A stretch of 46,566 bases of DNA from WQUF01 sp031549885 (GTDB lineage: Bacteria; Bacillota; Clostridia; Clostridiales; Clostridiaceae), in the NCBI GenBank assembly GCA_031549885.1, contig JAVBPD010000109.1, positions 1 through 46,566 of the forward strand, written 5' to 3'. The notes below the pieces were generated by a model. The model did not search any database, had not been told where the DNA came from, and saw only the letters and a list, made by a program, of their open reading frames with translations. How positions within the stretch are numbered: the first letter of the stretch is position 1; the number at the start of each line of letters is the position of its first letter. This document shows positions 1 to 8,029 of the stretch, piece after piece. The position numbers and the translations under genes were made by a program.

Positions 1-128
1 TAAGTCATTCTTGGGTTAATCGCTTTCGTAAGTTACTTATACGATTTGAGAAAACAGATGCTTCTTATTTAGGACTACTTATGTTTGCCTTTGCTTTTAT
101 TGCTTTTCGTAAATGTGATGTTATTTAG
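1..128 (+). mobile_element. IS5-family transposase, C-terminal fragment
   Basis: Reading from base 3, the frame encodes about 41 residues ending at TAG 126-128. The segment SHSWVNRFRKLLIRFEK followed by a YLGLLMFAFAFIAFR tail matches the end of IS5-family DDE transposases (pattern HSWLNRFRRLLIRWEK...YLAMLHLACAIITWR, established knowledge). The rest of the element lies off the left edge, so I cannot tell whether the copy is intact. The right end of the element probably lies just after the stop, near the sequence gggataagctctta (129-142), but no matching left terminal repeat is visible to prove it. Confidence 0.75.
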
Positions 129-253
129 GGATAAGCTCTTAATTTTATAACCTCATAAGTTGTAGTAATAGGAGAATTCTTAAGCCTATGATGTGGCATT
201 AAATCGTCTCCGACAGTTATTGTAATTTTATCACTTATATATCCAAAATTCAT
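125..253 (-). pseudogene. 5' remnant of a small gene cut by the IS element
   Basis: A 42-codon frame starts at ATG 253-251 behind a good ribosome binding site (GGAGA, about 4 bases upstream) and runs into the end of the insertion element, stopping at 127-125. Its N-terminal part contains ITITVGDDLMPHHRLKN and reads like real protein. The last few residues (KLRAYP) appear to be encoded by the IS end. I do not recognise the family. The simplest reading is a host gene truncated by the insertion, with the rest beyond the element. Confidence 0.45.
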
Positions 254-409
254 ATTAGTCTCCATTAATTATTAACATATAATATATATGCATATAGATT
301 AAAAAAATGAACCCGTAGAATATTTAATTTTATTTTTTTCTATAAATCGAATAAAATATATTCTTTATTTAGATACTATGTAGTAATAAGTCTAAAAAAG
401 GAGATAAAT

Positions 410-1534
410 ATGAGGAAATTAGCTATTATTTTATTATCATTTACTTTAATTTGCTTATTTAATTATAAAAACATTATTTTTGCAACGGAGCCTTTAGATT
501 TAACTGATATTGATATTATTCAAAGACAAGTTGATCTTTTTTATACAGATAGCGAAAAATCGATGATATCCGATAGTATAACAAAAGAATATTTAGAAAA
601 AATCAGTTCGGCTATTTCCCAAATTAAGTCTAATTTAGAAGATATTAATAATGATAAAATTAATGAAATAATTTTTGACCTAAAGAATGCAGAAAGATTG
701 TTTTCAATTAGAAGTTTAGTTAGATCTCTTTTTGACCAAAGTGGCTTTGTATTAGATAATGCTAATTTATTAGAAGCTCATTTAGCAGTTTCTACAGCAA
801 AGGAAGAATATCCAGACTTTTGTAAAAAAGAATTAGACGAAATTATTAAGGCTGAAGGCCAAAAAAAGGAAATCGAAGAAAAAACAAAAATATTAAATAC
901 CTTATTTACAGATGAAAGTAGGCAAAATGTTTTAGATAACATTACTAGAGAAAATTATAATGAAGTTTTAAATTCCATTAATGTTATGACAGTTACACCA
1001 TATAAAGAAAAATTCTTAAATGATATATCGATAGCAGAAAAGATAATTTTAGAAAAAGAAAGAATTCAAGCTGAAGCAGATGCAAAGGCTAGGGAAGAAG
1101 CTGAAATAGCTTTAAAAAAGGTAATGGAAGCTGAGCCAAAATATTTAATAAAAGTTAGCAAAAGAACACATATAATGTCCATATATTCTAGAGATGAATC
1201 AGGAAACCATACCATTTTAAAAGCAGAATATAAAGTTGCAACTGGCAGAACACCTGGGCTTACTCCAGTGGGCACATTTACTTTAGGCACTAAACAATTA
1301 TGGCATGAATGGTGGAGCGGTGGAAGTGCTTCTCCTTATACAACTTCATATGCAAATGGTCTTTACATACATGGACCAATATATAGATCTAAAAATTTTA
1401 ACACAGTTTTTCCTACATCAGTTAGTGAAATTGGCTTTAATAAAACCTCAGGTTGCATAAGAACGTCTGTTGAAGCTGCAAAATTCGTATATGATAACTG
1501 TGTTCAAGGTACCACAATTGAAATAACTAATTAA
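410..1534 (+). CDS. L,D-transpeptidase (YkuD domain), secreted
   Basis: A 374-residue protein with an N-terminal signal peptide or anchor (residues 1-26, a hydrophobic run ending IIFATEP), a long helical, charged stalk (about 30-245, with an Ala/Glu/Lys-rich stretch at 220-245) and a C-terminal YkuD domain. The catalytic signature is present as YIHGP (His321) and TSGCIRTS (Cys349, the nucleophile); the usual SHGC is TSGC here. The family makes 3-3 peptidoglycan cross-links or attaches proteins outside the membrane. The ATG at 410 follows an AAAGGAG ribosome site at good spacing. The gene stands alone and ends at a strong hairpin shared with the convergent small gene. Confidence 0.85.
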   Translation: MRKLAIILLSFTLICLFNYKNIIFATEPLDLTDIDIIQRQVDLFYTDSEKSMISDSITKEYLEKISSAISQIKSNLEDINNDKINEIIFDLKNAERLFSIRSLVRSLFDQSGFVLDNANLLEAHLAVSTAKEEYPDFCKKELDEIIKAEGQKKEIEEKTKILNTLFTDESRQNVLDNITRENYNEVLNSINVMTVTPYKEKFLNDISIAEKIILEKERIQAEADAKAREEAEIALKKVMEAEPKYLIKVSKRTHIMSIYSRDESGNHTILKAEYKVATGRTPGLTPVGTFTLGTKQLWHEWWSGGSASPYTTSYANGLYIHGPIYRSKNFNTVFPTSVSEIGFNKTSGCIRTSVEAAKFVYDNCVQGTTIEITN

Positions 1535-1579
1535 AAAATGAGTTCCTATTTTCTTAGAGAATAAGGAACTCATTTTTTA
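1533..1579. terminator. Bidirectional terminator
   Basis: Perfect 10-bp stem (1538-1547 with 1564-1573, atgagttcct/aggaactcat) flanked by an A run on the left and a T run on the right. It can stop the L,D-transpeptidase transcript and the opposing small gene. Confidence 0.85.
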
Positions 1580-1720
1580 TTAATCATTAAAATATTGATT
1601 CTGTTCTTCCGATTGTTTGGCAAATCTTTTAAATTCTTTTTTCATTTTCTTCATCTTCTTCTTCATCTTTTCCATCTTTTTCTTCATCTTTTTTAAATAC
1701 TTTGAACTTTCTTCACTCAT
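1580..1720 (-). CDS. Small, very basic Lys/Met-repeat protein
   Basis: A 46-residue protein starting at ATG 1720-1718 with AGAGGTTG upstream at normal spacing. After MSEESSKYL the middle is an almost unbroken Lys/Met run in which KMKK-type units recur every 3-4 residues (KKMKKKMEKMKKKMKKMKK, residues 10-28), then an ordinary tail (EFKRFAKQSEEQNQYFND). It is predicted to be one long amphipathic, highly positive helix with Met on one face. No family is recognised. The clean start, ribosome site and shared terminator with the L,D-transpeptidase argue that it is a real gene. A nucleic-acid or membrane-binding peptide is possible but unproven. Confidence 0.6.
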   Translation of the reverse strand: MSEESSKYLKKMKKKMEKMKKKMKKMKKEFKRFAKQSEEQNQYFND

Positions 1721-1892
1721 AAAACAACCTCTAGATTAATCTAGTTTAATATATGTTAATGAAGGTTAAAGTTTGACGGAAAACAGATTAAAGAGATAAA
1801 TAATATTGTAGGTGGATTTTTTAAAAAAACTGCTACAATAGTATGAGTTTAGGAATTGTGCACTACTTAAATTTGTAGCCCATTAATATAAA

Positions 1893-2150
1893 TTATTCTT
1901 CAGCTATTTTTAAAACTTGTAAATAGAGTTTTTCACTAATATAAATACCATTAGTAATTAATTTATCTATAATTGGTTTAACTTGCCTAACAAGTCCATT
2001 GGATTTAGCAGAAAGTATTATGCCCAAAGTACCTATTACATTAAAATCAAGATATTTAGCATATTCTCTTGCCATATAATCATCTATAATAAGTAAACCA
2101 GCTTTCAATTCTTTTCCAAGTATCATAACTTCTATTTCGCCATGACAATT
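1893..2150 (-). pseudogene. DUF3368 (VapC/PIN-like) toxin, C-terminal half only
   Basis: The open frame encodes the second half of a DUF3368 protein: HGEIEVMILGKELKAGLLII, then DDYMAREYAKYL, VIGTLGIILSAKSNGLV and the C-terminal helix pair. The motifs HGEIE and IIDD are the third and fourth acidic positions of the PIN-like active site. The first half, about 75 residues with the first Asp, is absent: the frame begins directly after the TAA of the upstream UPF0175 gene and in the same frame. An ATG at 2126-2124 could start a 77-residue product but has only a weak ribosome site. Full-length family members are about 155 residues (established knowledge). It is most likely an inactive remnant. Confidence 0.75.
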
Positions 2151-2411
2151 TTATGCATTTTTGATTTCATCTCTTAGCAGGTTTTCATCAAGATATTGGA
2201 ATATGGATATTTTGTTTTCACCTAAGAAATATATAAAATCTTCTTCAGTCATTTCTGCAAGCTGAGCACTTTGTCCAATAGATAGCTTTTGGTTTTTAAA
2301 TAGATTGAGAGCTGTATATTTTTTCATATATGAAATTAATTGATTTTCATTTTCTCTAAGCGCAAGAAGTATTTCAGTAGGAACATCTACTTTTAAAGTT
2401 GTTATTTTCAC
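2151..2411 (-). CDS. UPF0175 family antitoxin-like protein
   Basis: An 86-residue protein beginning at GTG 2411-2409 with AGAGGTGAG about 5 bases upstream. It shows the UPF0175 pattern: a helical N-terminus, ALNLFKNQKLSIGQSAQLAE, then MTEEDFIYFLGENKISIFQY. UPF0175 proteins usually sit directly upstream of DUF3368 PIN-like toxins and are thought to be their antitoxins. That arrangement is kept here, although the toxin is now only a C-terminal fragment. The leader contains the near-palindrome tatatatcaatatata (about 2432-2447), a plausible autoregulatory site. Confidence 0.8.
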   Translation of the reverse strand: MKITTLKVDVPTEILLALRENENQLISYMKKYTALNLFKNQKLSIGQSAQLAEMTEEDFIYFLGENKISIFQYLDENLLRDEIKNA

Positions 2412-2625
2412 TATATACTCACCTCTTAGTGTTTAGTATATATCAATATATATTTTATTACAAACAAAAACTAAACAAAATATAATTTTAAGATATCACG
2501 AAAAATATAACCAAAGGCAGTTTATATTTGTTAATATATACAAAGAATATATAGAAAATATGAATTCATTCTACTTTGATTATTAGTTTGTACAAAATTT
2601 TTGTAATTAAAATATAAAAATTAAA

Positions 2626-2661
2626 GCTGTTGCAAACTGATAAAAGCCAGCATGCAACAGC
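2626..2661. terminator. Hairpin terminator downstream of the ABC-F gene
   Basis: A 9-bp stem gctgttgca (2626-2634) with tgcaacagc (2653-2661) and an 18-base loop. It is followed by ctcttttt on the plus side and by a T/A-rich run on the minus side. It sits about 75 bases beyond the stop of the minus-strand ABC-F gene. The rest of 2412-2625 shows only AT-rich DNA without a gene. Confidence 0.6.
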
Positions 2662-2735
2662 CTCTTTTTATGTTCATTAAAATGTTCTATTTATCATATG
2701 AGGATACCTTGAACTTTCTTCACCAAAAATATATT

Positions 2736-4292
2736 TTAAATAATCTTATTAGTATAATCTTCACAGTTCCATATGCTTGTAGCAATGGATTTATAAAATT
2801 CAGGTTCATGGCTTACAATTACAATAGTTCCTTTATATTCCTTTAAGGCTCTTTTTAATTCTTCCTTTGCATCCACATCTAAATGATTAGTTGGCTCATC
2901 TAATAATAAAATATTAGTTTCTCTATTTAAAATTTTACAAAGTCTAACCTTTGCTTGCTCTCCACCGCTTAAAACCATAATTCTACTTTCAATATGTTTT
3001 GTAGTCAAGCCACATTTTGCAAGAGCTGCACGAGTTTCATATTGAGTAAAATTAGGAAACTCTTCCCACATTTCTTCAATACAAGTATTTTGATTATTTT
3101 TCTTTTCCTCTTGATTAAAATATCCAATATATTGATAATCCCCTTGAAAAACCTTGCCAGAAAAAGGTTTAATTTCTCCAATTAATGTTCTTAAAAGAGT
3201 TGTTTTTCCAATTCCATTTGCTCCTACAAGTGCAATTCTATCTCCACGAACAAGCTCTATAGAAATTGGTTTTGAAAGAGGGGAATCATATCCTAAGACT
3301 AAATCTTCAGTTCTAAATATGATTTTACCTGATGCCCTTGATTGTTTAAAAATAAATTCAGGTTTAACCTTTTCCTTTGCAATTTCTATTCTTTCCATTT
3401 TATCTAAAACCTTTTGCCTTGATTTTGCCATTCCTGTTGTTGATACTCTTGCTTTATTTCTTGCGACAAAATCTTCAAGCCTCTCTATTTCCTTTTGCTG
3501 CCTTTCATAACTTGCTAAAACTTGAGCTTTTGAAAGTTCATATTGCTTTTTAAAATTATCATAATCTCCTACATATCTTGTAAGCTTTTTATTTTCAAGA
3601 TTGTAAACTAAGTTTATAACAGAATTTAAAAATGGAATATCATGTGAGATTAAAATAAATGCATTTTCATATTCTTGTAAAAATCTTTTAAGCCATTCAA
3701 TATGCTCTTCATCTAAATAGTTTGTAGGCTCATCAAGTAAAAGTATATCTGGCTTTTCAAGGAGCATTTTCCCAAGTAAAATCTTTGTCCTTTGCCCTCC
3801 GCTTAATTCATCTACATTTTTATCAAGCCCAACTGATTTTAATCCTAGACCTTTTGCAACTTCTTCAACTTTTGCATCTATAATATAAAAATCATTGTGA
3901 TCTAAAAGATCTTGAATAATTCCCATTCTATCAAGCAATTTATTGAGATTATCCTCATCAGCTGTAGCCATATCTTCACTAATTTTAATTAATTCTTCTT
4001 CAAGCTTAAATAAATATTTAAAAGCTCCCTTTAGTGAATCATTAATTGTATCTCCGCTTTTTAAGGATGTATGCTGGTCCATATATCCAATTCTAATATT
4101 ATTCGCCCATTCTATAATTCCTTCATCAGGCTGAATTTTACCAGTTATTATATTCATAAAAGTTGATTTGCCTTCTCCATTTAATCCGATTAAGCCAACA
4201 TGCTCACCTTTTAAAAGCCTAAAGCTAACATCTTCTAAAATAGCCCTGTCAGAAAATCCATGGCTAATGTTTTTAACAGTCAGTATGCTCAA
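2736..4292 (-). CDS. ABC-F family ATPase, YfmM-like
   Basis: A 518-residue soluble protein with two ABC domains and no membrane segment, which defines ABC-F (ribosome-associated translation factors or antibiotic-resistance proteins). Domain 1 has Walker A GLNGEGKS and signature LSGGQRTK with LLLDEPTNYLD. Domain 2 has GANGIGKT, LSGGEQAK and LLLDEPTNHLD. Between them is the charged helical interdomain linker typical of ABC-F (about residues 240-315). Length and N-terminus (MSILTVKNISHGF) resemble Bacillus subtilis YfmM. Translation starts at TTG 4292-4290 behind GAGGGAG. It is monocistronic. Whether it protects against an antibiotic or acts as a housekeeping factor cannot be read from sequence. 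Confidence 0.9.
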   Translation of the reverse strand: MSILTVKNISHGFSDRAILEDVSFRLLKGEHVGLIGLNGEGKSTFMNIITGKIQPDEGIIEWANNIRIGYMDQHTSLKSGDTINDSLKGAFKYLFKLEEELIKISEDMATADEDNLNKLLDRMGIIQDLLDHNDFYIIDAKVEEVAKGLGLKSVGLDKNVDELSGGQRTKILLGKMLLEKPDILLLDEPTNYLDEEHIEWLKRFLQEYENAFILISHDIPFLNSVINLVYNLENKKLTRYVGDYDNFKKQYELSKAQVLASYERQQKEIERLEDFVARNKARVSTTGMAKSRQKVLDKMERIEIAKEKVKPEFIFKQSRASGKIIFRTEDLVLGYDSPLSKPISIELVRGDRIALVGANGIGKTTLLRTLIGEIKPFSGKVFQGDYQYIGYFNQEEKKNNQNTCIEEMWEEFPNFTQYETRAALAKCGLTTKHIESRIMVLSGGEQAKVRLCKILNRETNILLLDEPTNHLDVDAKEELKRALKEYKGTIVIVSHEPEFYKSIATSIWNCEDYTNKII

Positions 4293-4374
4293 TTTTTTAC
4301 TCCCTCACTTAAATTTATAACGGTATAATTATAAGAAACCACAGCATAAAAGTCAAAATAATGTTTCATATTTT

Positions 4375-5070
4375 TTAGTTTAACTCTGACACTACCTCTT
4401 TTCTAAAAGTCTCAATATCAAGTAAATCTTTTTTCTCAAAATGCTGATAATCTTTAGAATAGGTCCAATCCCCACCCCATTGCCAACCATATTTTTTAAA
4501 TATTTTAACGCAAACACTAGAGTCATCTATCATACCCTTTAATTTCTTAGATCTATCTAAATACTCTCTTGAATTTGCAGGCTCTAAATGATTAGTCTTA
4601 AAAATTATAAATGGATTATATAGCGGGTTTATATCTATGGCAAGGCCTAATTGATGATATGATCTTTTAATGTCACTTATAGGTCTATCATTAAAGCCAC
4701 TTGTATTGTTATCTCTCATTGAAAATTCATCTTTGCCATCATAATAATCAGGAAGTACCATTTTTTCAATCGGAAATTTATTTTCATATAATTCCTTAAA
4801 TATATTTATAGTTTCTTCTGCTAAATCTTTATATACTATTATTTCTCCTACATGATCTAAATCATCATAGCCATAGTATTTAACTTTTAAATATTTTAAA
4901 TCATCAAACTTCATTATGCTATTTTCATATATAGTTTTAGAAAGCATAATTGCTTTAATATTTTCAGGTATTTGCATTATTTCAAAACCATCCATTTTAT
5001 CCCCATCCTTACTCTCAATTGAATAATTGCATAGCATTGATAAAATTAGTATAATATTTATGACTTTCAT
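4375..5070 (-). CDS. M15C-type D-Ala-D-Ala/L-Ala-D-Glu peptidase, exported
   Basis: A 231-residue protein with an N-terminal hydrophobic segment (residues 3-16), so probably secreted or membrane-anchored. A Cys at 14 is present, but the residue before it (Leu) is poor for a lipobox. Zinc ligands of the VanY/CwlK-like M15C fold are visible: SYHQLGLAIDINP (His139, Asp146) and YQHFE (His210), with the family's WQWGGDW just before the last. These enzymes cut stem peptides of peptidoglycan. The start ATG follows AAGGTGAG. It is divergent from the histidine phosphatase gene, sharing a roughly 110-bp promoter region. Confidence 0.8.
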   Translation of the reverse strand: MKVINIILILSMLCNYSIESKDGDKMDGFEIMQIPENIKAIMLSKTIYENSIMKFDDLKYLKVKYYGYDDLDHVGEIIVYKDLAEETINIFKELYENKFPIEKMVLPDYYDGKDEFSMRDNNTSGFNDRPISDIKRSYHQLGLAIDINPLYNPFIIFKTNHLEPANSREYLDRSKKLKGMIDDSSVCVKIFKKYGWQWGGDWTYSKDYQHFEKKDLLDIETFRKEVVSELN

Positions 5071-5178
5071 TTCTCACCTTATTTAATTGCTATTTTAATT
5101 AGTATTTACTTCTATTATATTTATATTAATTGTATACTCAAGTAGTAAAATTATTTTAAAAGGAAGGTTAAATTTAAT

Positions 5179-5781
5179 ATGCTTACTTTTTACATTACAA
5201 GACATGGAGAAACAGAGTGGAATTTAGAGCGTAGGCTTCAAGGATGGCATGATTCACCTCTTACAGAAAGGGGAATTAATGAAGCTAAGAATACTAGGCT
5301 TAAGCTTAAAGATATTAAAATTGAAAAAATATATACAAGCCCTAGCTTAAGAGCATTAAATACTGCAAAGTTTATTGGCCTTGGAAATATAGAAATTATA
5401 GAAGACAAAAGGCTTATGGAAATGAATATGGGAGATTGGGAATGCAAACTTTGGTCAAACTTAGGTAATGAATATGAAATGTATAGACAACATCCAGAAT
5501 CATTTACTATCCCTGGAGGGGAAAATTTAAAAGATGTTGAGGAAAGAATTAAAAGCTTTTTTAACGATATTACCAGCTTAAAAGCAGATGGAAACTATGT
5601 CATAGTAACCCATGGCGCCACTTTAAAAGTCATTTATATGTATTTTAACAACATACCATTAGAACTTTATTGGGATGTTCCACTGCCTGTAAACAATTCT
5701 CTTTCAAAAGCAACCTTTAAAGATGGAAAATTAAATGAATTTACATTAGGTGAAGTATACACTGATGTCCAAACAGGGTAA
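5179..5781 (+). CDS. Histidine phosphatase family protein (GpmB/CobC-like)
   Basis: A 200-residue cytoplasmic protein. It has the catalytic RHGETEWN motif (His9 is phosphorylated in the family), LTERG, IYTSPSLRALNTA, an acidic GDWE segment and the second catalytic His in VTHGATLK (His145). Members dephosphorylate small phosphometabolites such as alpha-ribazole phosphate, phosphoserine or sugar phosphates. No cobalamin genes are nearby, so the substrate is open. The start ATG follows AAAAGGAAGG. The gene ends at a hairpin shared with the convergent regulator gene. Confidence 0.85.
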   Translation: MLTFYITRHGETEWNLERRLQGWHDSPLTERGINEAKNTRLKLKDIKIEKIYTSPSLRALNTAKFIGLGNIEIIEDKRLMEMNMGDWECKLWSNLGNEYEMYRQHPESFTIPGGENLKDVEERIKSFFNDITSLKADGNYVIVTHGATLKVIYMYFNNIPLELYWDVPLPVNNSLSKATFKDGKLNEFTLGEVYTDVQTG

Positions 5782-5790
5782 ATAAAAGAG

Positions 5791-5812
5791 TGTGGTTTTA
5801 TATCAAACCACA
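5791..5812. terminator. Short bidirectional terminator
   Basis: 8-bp stem tgtggttt/aaaccaca with a 6-base loop. In the minus direction it is followed by CTCTTTTATTT, so it best terminates the CdaR-like gene; it also lies just after the phosphatase stop. Confidence 0.6.
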
Positions 5813-5827
5813 TTCTAATATAAAATA

Positions 5828-6778
5828 TTAAATAATATTTCCTCTATATTTTTTCCATAATAAAAACGATATTAAAAATATATTTGCATCTTTAAACGAT
5901 CTAAGATCATAACCTGTCTCTCTATATATTTTATCTAACCTATAAATTAAAGTATTTCTATGAACATATAATACTTTAGCTGCATCTGAAATGCTTAAAC
6001 CGCAATTAAAAAATTCTTCTATGGTTAAAATTAATTCGCTATCAAATGAATTAAACGAATCTTTAAATCTTACCACTAGTTCACATTGAACATTCTTATC
6101 TATATTGTTAACAATTTTACCAAATAAAACCTCATCGTATAAAAATATTTCTCCTTTTACGCCAAACAATAAGCCAATTTTTATAGATTCTTTTGATTTT
6201 TCAACATTTTCTTTAAAGTTTTCCACGCTATTTGATTTACCATAAAAGCTTATATAACATTTTGAAAACATATTTGAAAAAATTGCATCTATTATGCTTT
6301 GAGCATGTTCCATAGGACTTTCAAAGATTCCACTTAAAATTATATACCCTCCTTGAGTTATAATCACAACTTCTTCTTTATTGTACAATTGTTTAACTAT
6401 GCTTAATGCCTCTGCTTGCCTTGAACTTAAGTATATTACAAATGATGTGGCTTCATTAAAAATAAATGGCAAATATTCTTCTATAAGTTTTATTGGAATT
6501 TCTTCATTGCTAAATAATTGATTCATTATCTTTTCTCTTGTTTTTGCATAATCTTCAAGCTTAGAGTTTATGATAAACTTCAATAAGTTAGCATTTATCT
6601 GAAATTTCTTATCTATAATGATATAAGCTTGAGTTCTTCCCAAGCTTATATCTATTTTAATAGGATTTTCAATATTCTCTATGCTATTAAAAACAACTTC
6701 ATCATTATCTGAAACAATCATAAAGTCAATTTTACTTTCATCTCTAAGCTCATCTAAAAAATTAGTTAAGCCTTCCAT
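5828..6778 (-). CDS. CdaR/PucR-type transcriptional regulator
   Basis: A 316-residue cytoplasmic protein. The C-terminal 60 residues are the PucR-type helix-turn-helix: LILTIEEFFNCGLSISDAAK, then LYVHRNTLIYRLDKI and a closing helix. The N-terminal 240 residues form a weakly conserved sensory region similar in layout to sugar-diacid (CdaR-like) regulators. It starts at ATG behind GGAGGAATT and lies only 12 bases downstream of the sugar ABC ATPase gene, so the two are co-transcribed. It may therefore control carbohydrate uptake genes, but no operator can be named from this window. Confidence 0.75.
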   Translation of the reverse strand: MEGLTNFLDELRDESKIDFMIVSDNDEVVFNSIENIENPIKIDISLGRTQAYIIIDKKFQINANLLKFIINSKLEDYAKTREKIMNQLFSNEEIPIKLIEEYLPFIFNEATSFVIYLSSRQAEALSIVKQLYNKEEVVIITQGGYIILSGIFESPMEHAQSIIDAIFSNMFSKCYISFYGKSNSVENFKENVEKSKESIKIGLLFGVKGEIFLYDEVLFGKIVNNIDKNVQCELVVRFKDSFNSFDSELILTIEEFFNCGLSISDAAKVLYVHRNTLIYRLDKIYRETGYDLRSFKDANIFLISFLLWKKYRGNII

Positions 6779-6790
6779 AATTCCTCCGAA

Positions 6791-7900
6791 TTAAAAAACT
6801 GTTAATTCTGATTCCTTGTTAAATATGTGAATTTTACTTGTATCCATAGCAAGATTTATTTTTTCTGAAATCTTAGCAGGAGATGAACCATTTACACGAG
6901 CAGTTATCTTTGAATTTCCTTTTACAACATAAAGATAAGTTTCAGCTCCCATAAGTTCAGTAACTTCAACCTCAGCTGTAAATAAACCGTCACTGAATCT
7001 TTGAATTGATTCAGGTTTATCGTCAATATCCTCAGGTCTTATTCCTAGTATAACATCTTTTCCAACATATCCTTCTTTTTTAAGTACAGATGCTTTATCA
7101 TCAGGAAGTGGAATTTTAACATCTTCAAAACTTGCTACAACTCTTCCATTTTGTTCATAGATTTTTGAATCAATGAAATTCATTTGAGGGGATCCAATAA
7201 ATCCAGCAACGAAAATGTTATTTGGATGATCATAAATAAATTGTGGTGTATCAACTTGTTGAATAAGTCCATCTTTCATAACAACGATTCTTGTACCCAT
7301 TGTCATAGCTTCAGTTTGGTCATGTGTTACATATACAAATGTTGTTTGCAATCTATTGTGAAGTTTTGAAATCTCAGTTCTCATTTGAACTCTTAGTTTT
7401 GCATCAAGGTTTGAAAGAGGTTCATCCATGAGGAATACTTTTGGTTCTCTGACAATTGCACGACCAAGGGCAACCCTTTGTCTTTGACCACCTGATAAAG
7501 CTTTTGGTTTTCTATCTAGTAAATGAGTTATTCCAAGTATATTTGCAGCTTCTTTTACTTTTTTATCAATATTATCTTTTGGAACTTTTCTAAGCTTTAA
7601 TCCAAAAGCCATATTATCATAAACAGACATATGTGGATAAAGTGCATAGTTTTGAAAAACCATTGCTATATCTCGGTCTTTTGGAGCTACATCGTTAACT
7701 TTTTTTTCGGCAATTTTAAGATCCCCTTTTGTTATGTCCTCAAGACCTGCAATCATTCTTAAAGTTGTAGTTTTACCACATCCAGATGGGCCTACAAATA
7801 CTATAAATTCTTTATCTCGTATTTCTAAATTAAAATCTTTAACTGCAGTCACATTGCCAGGATATACTTTATAAATATTCTTCAAAGATAAGCTTGCCAC
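6791..7900 (-). CDS. Sugar ABC transporter ATP-binding protein (MsmX/UgpC type)
   Basis: A 369-residue CUT1-type ATPase with Walker A GPSGCGKT, Q-loop VFQNYALYPHMSV, signature LSGGQRQR, Walker B FLMDEPLSNLD, H-loop VTHD and a C-terminal regulatory/OB region. It has no permease or binding protein beside it. This is the usual state of MsmX-type ATPases, which energise several carbohydrate importers encoded elsewhere (established for B. subtilis MsmX). The start is GTG 7900-7898 with AAGGAGTG upstream at 7 bases. It is first in an operon with the CdaR-like regulator. Confidence 0.9.
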   Translation of the reverse strand: MASLSLKNIYKVYPGNVTAVKDFNLEIRDKEFIVFVGPSGCGKTTTLRMIAGLEDITKGDLKIAEKKVNDVAPKDRDIAMVFQNYALYPHMSVYDNMAFGLKLRKVPKDNIDKKVKEAANILGITHLLDRKPKALSGGQRQRVALGRAIVREPKVFLMDEPLSNLDAKLRVQMRTEISKLHNRLQTTFVYVTHDQTEAMTMGTRIVVMKDGLIQQVDTPQFIYDHPNNIFVAGFIGSPQMNFIDSKIYEQNGRVVASFEDVKIPLPDDKASVLKKEGYVGKDVILGIRPEDIDDKPESIQRFSDGLFTAEVEVTELMGAETYLYVVKGNSKITARVNGSSPAKISEKINLAMDTSKIHIFNKESELTVF

Positions 7901-8029
7901 TATTAAACACTCCTTATAACTTTTTTATCGTCTAATAACATTTTAACTTTATATACAATAAATATCCATAATAATAAAATCCAAATAGAATCAAGCTTAT
8001 TTGTGTAAAAATCCAAAACAATTTAAAGT

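Noticed and set aside
2699..2735. Second copy of the basic small protein's start (shared ttgaactttcttcac at 1702-1716 and 2709-2723)
   Set aside because: Only about 15 bases match and the frame does not continue; chance or an untraceable remnant.
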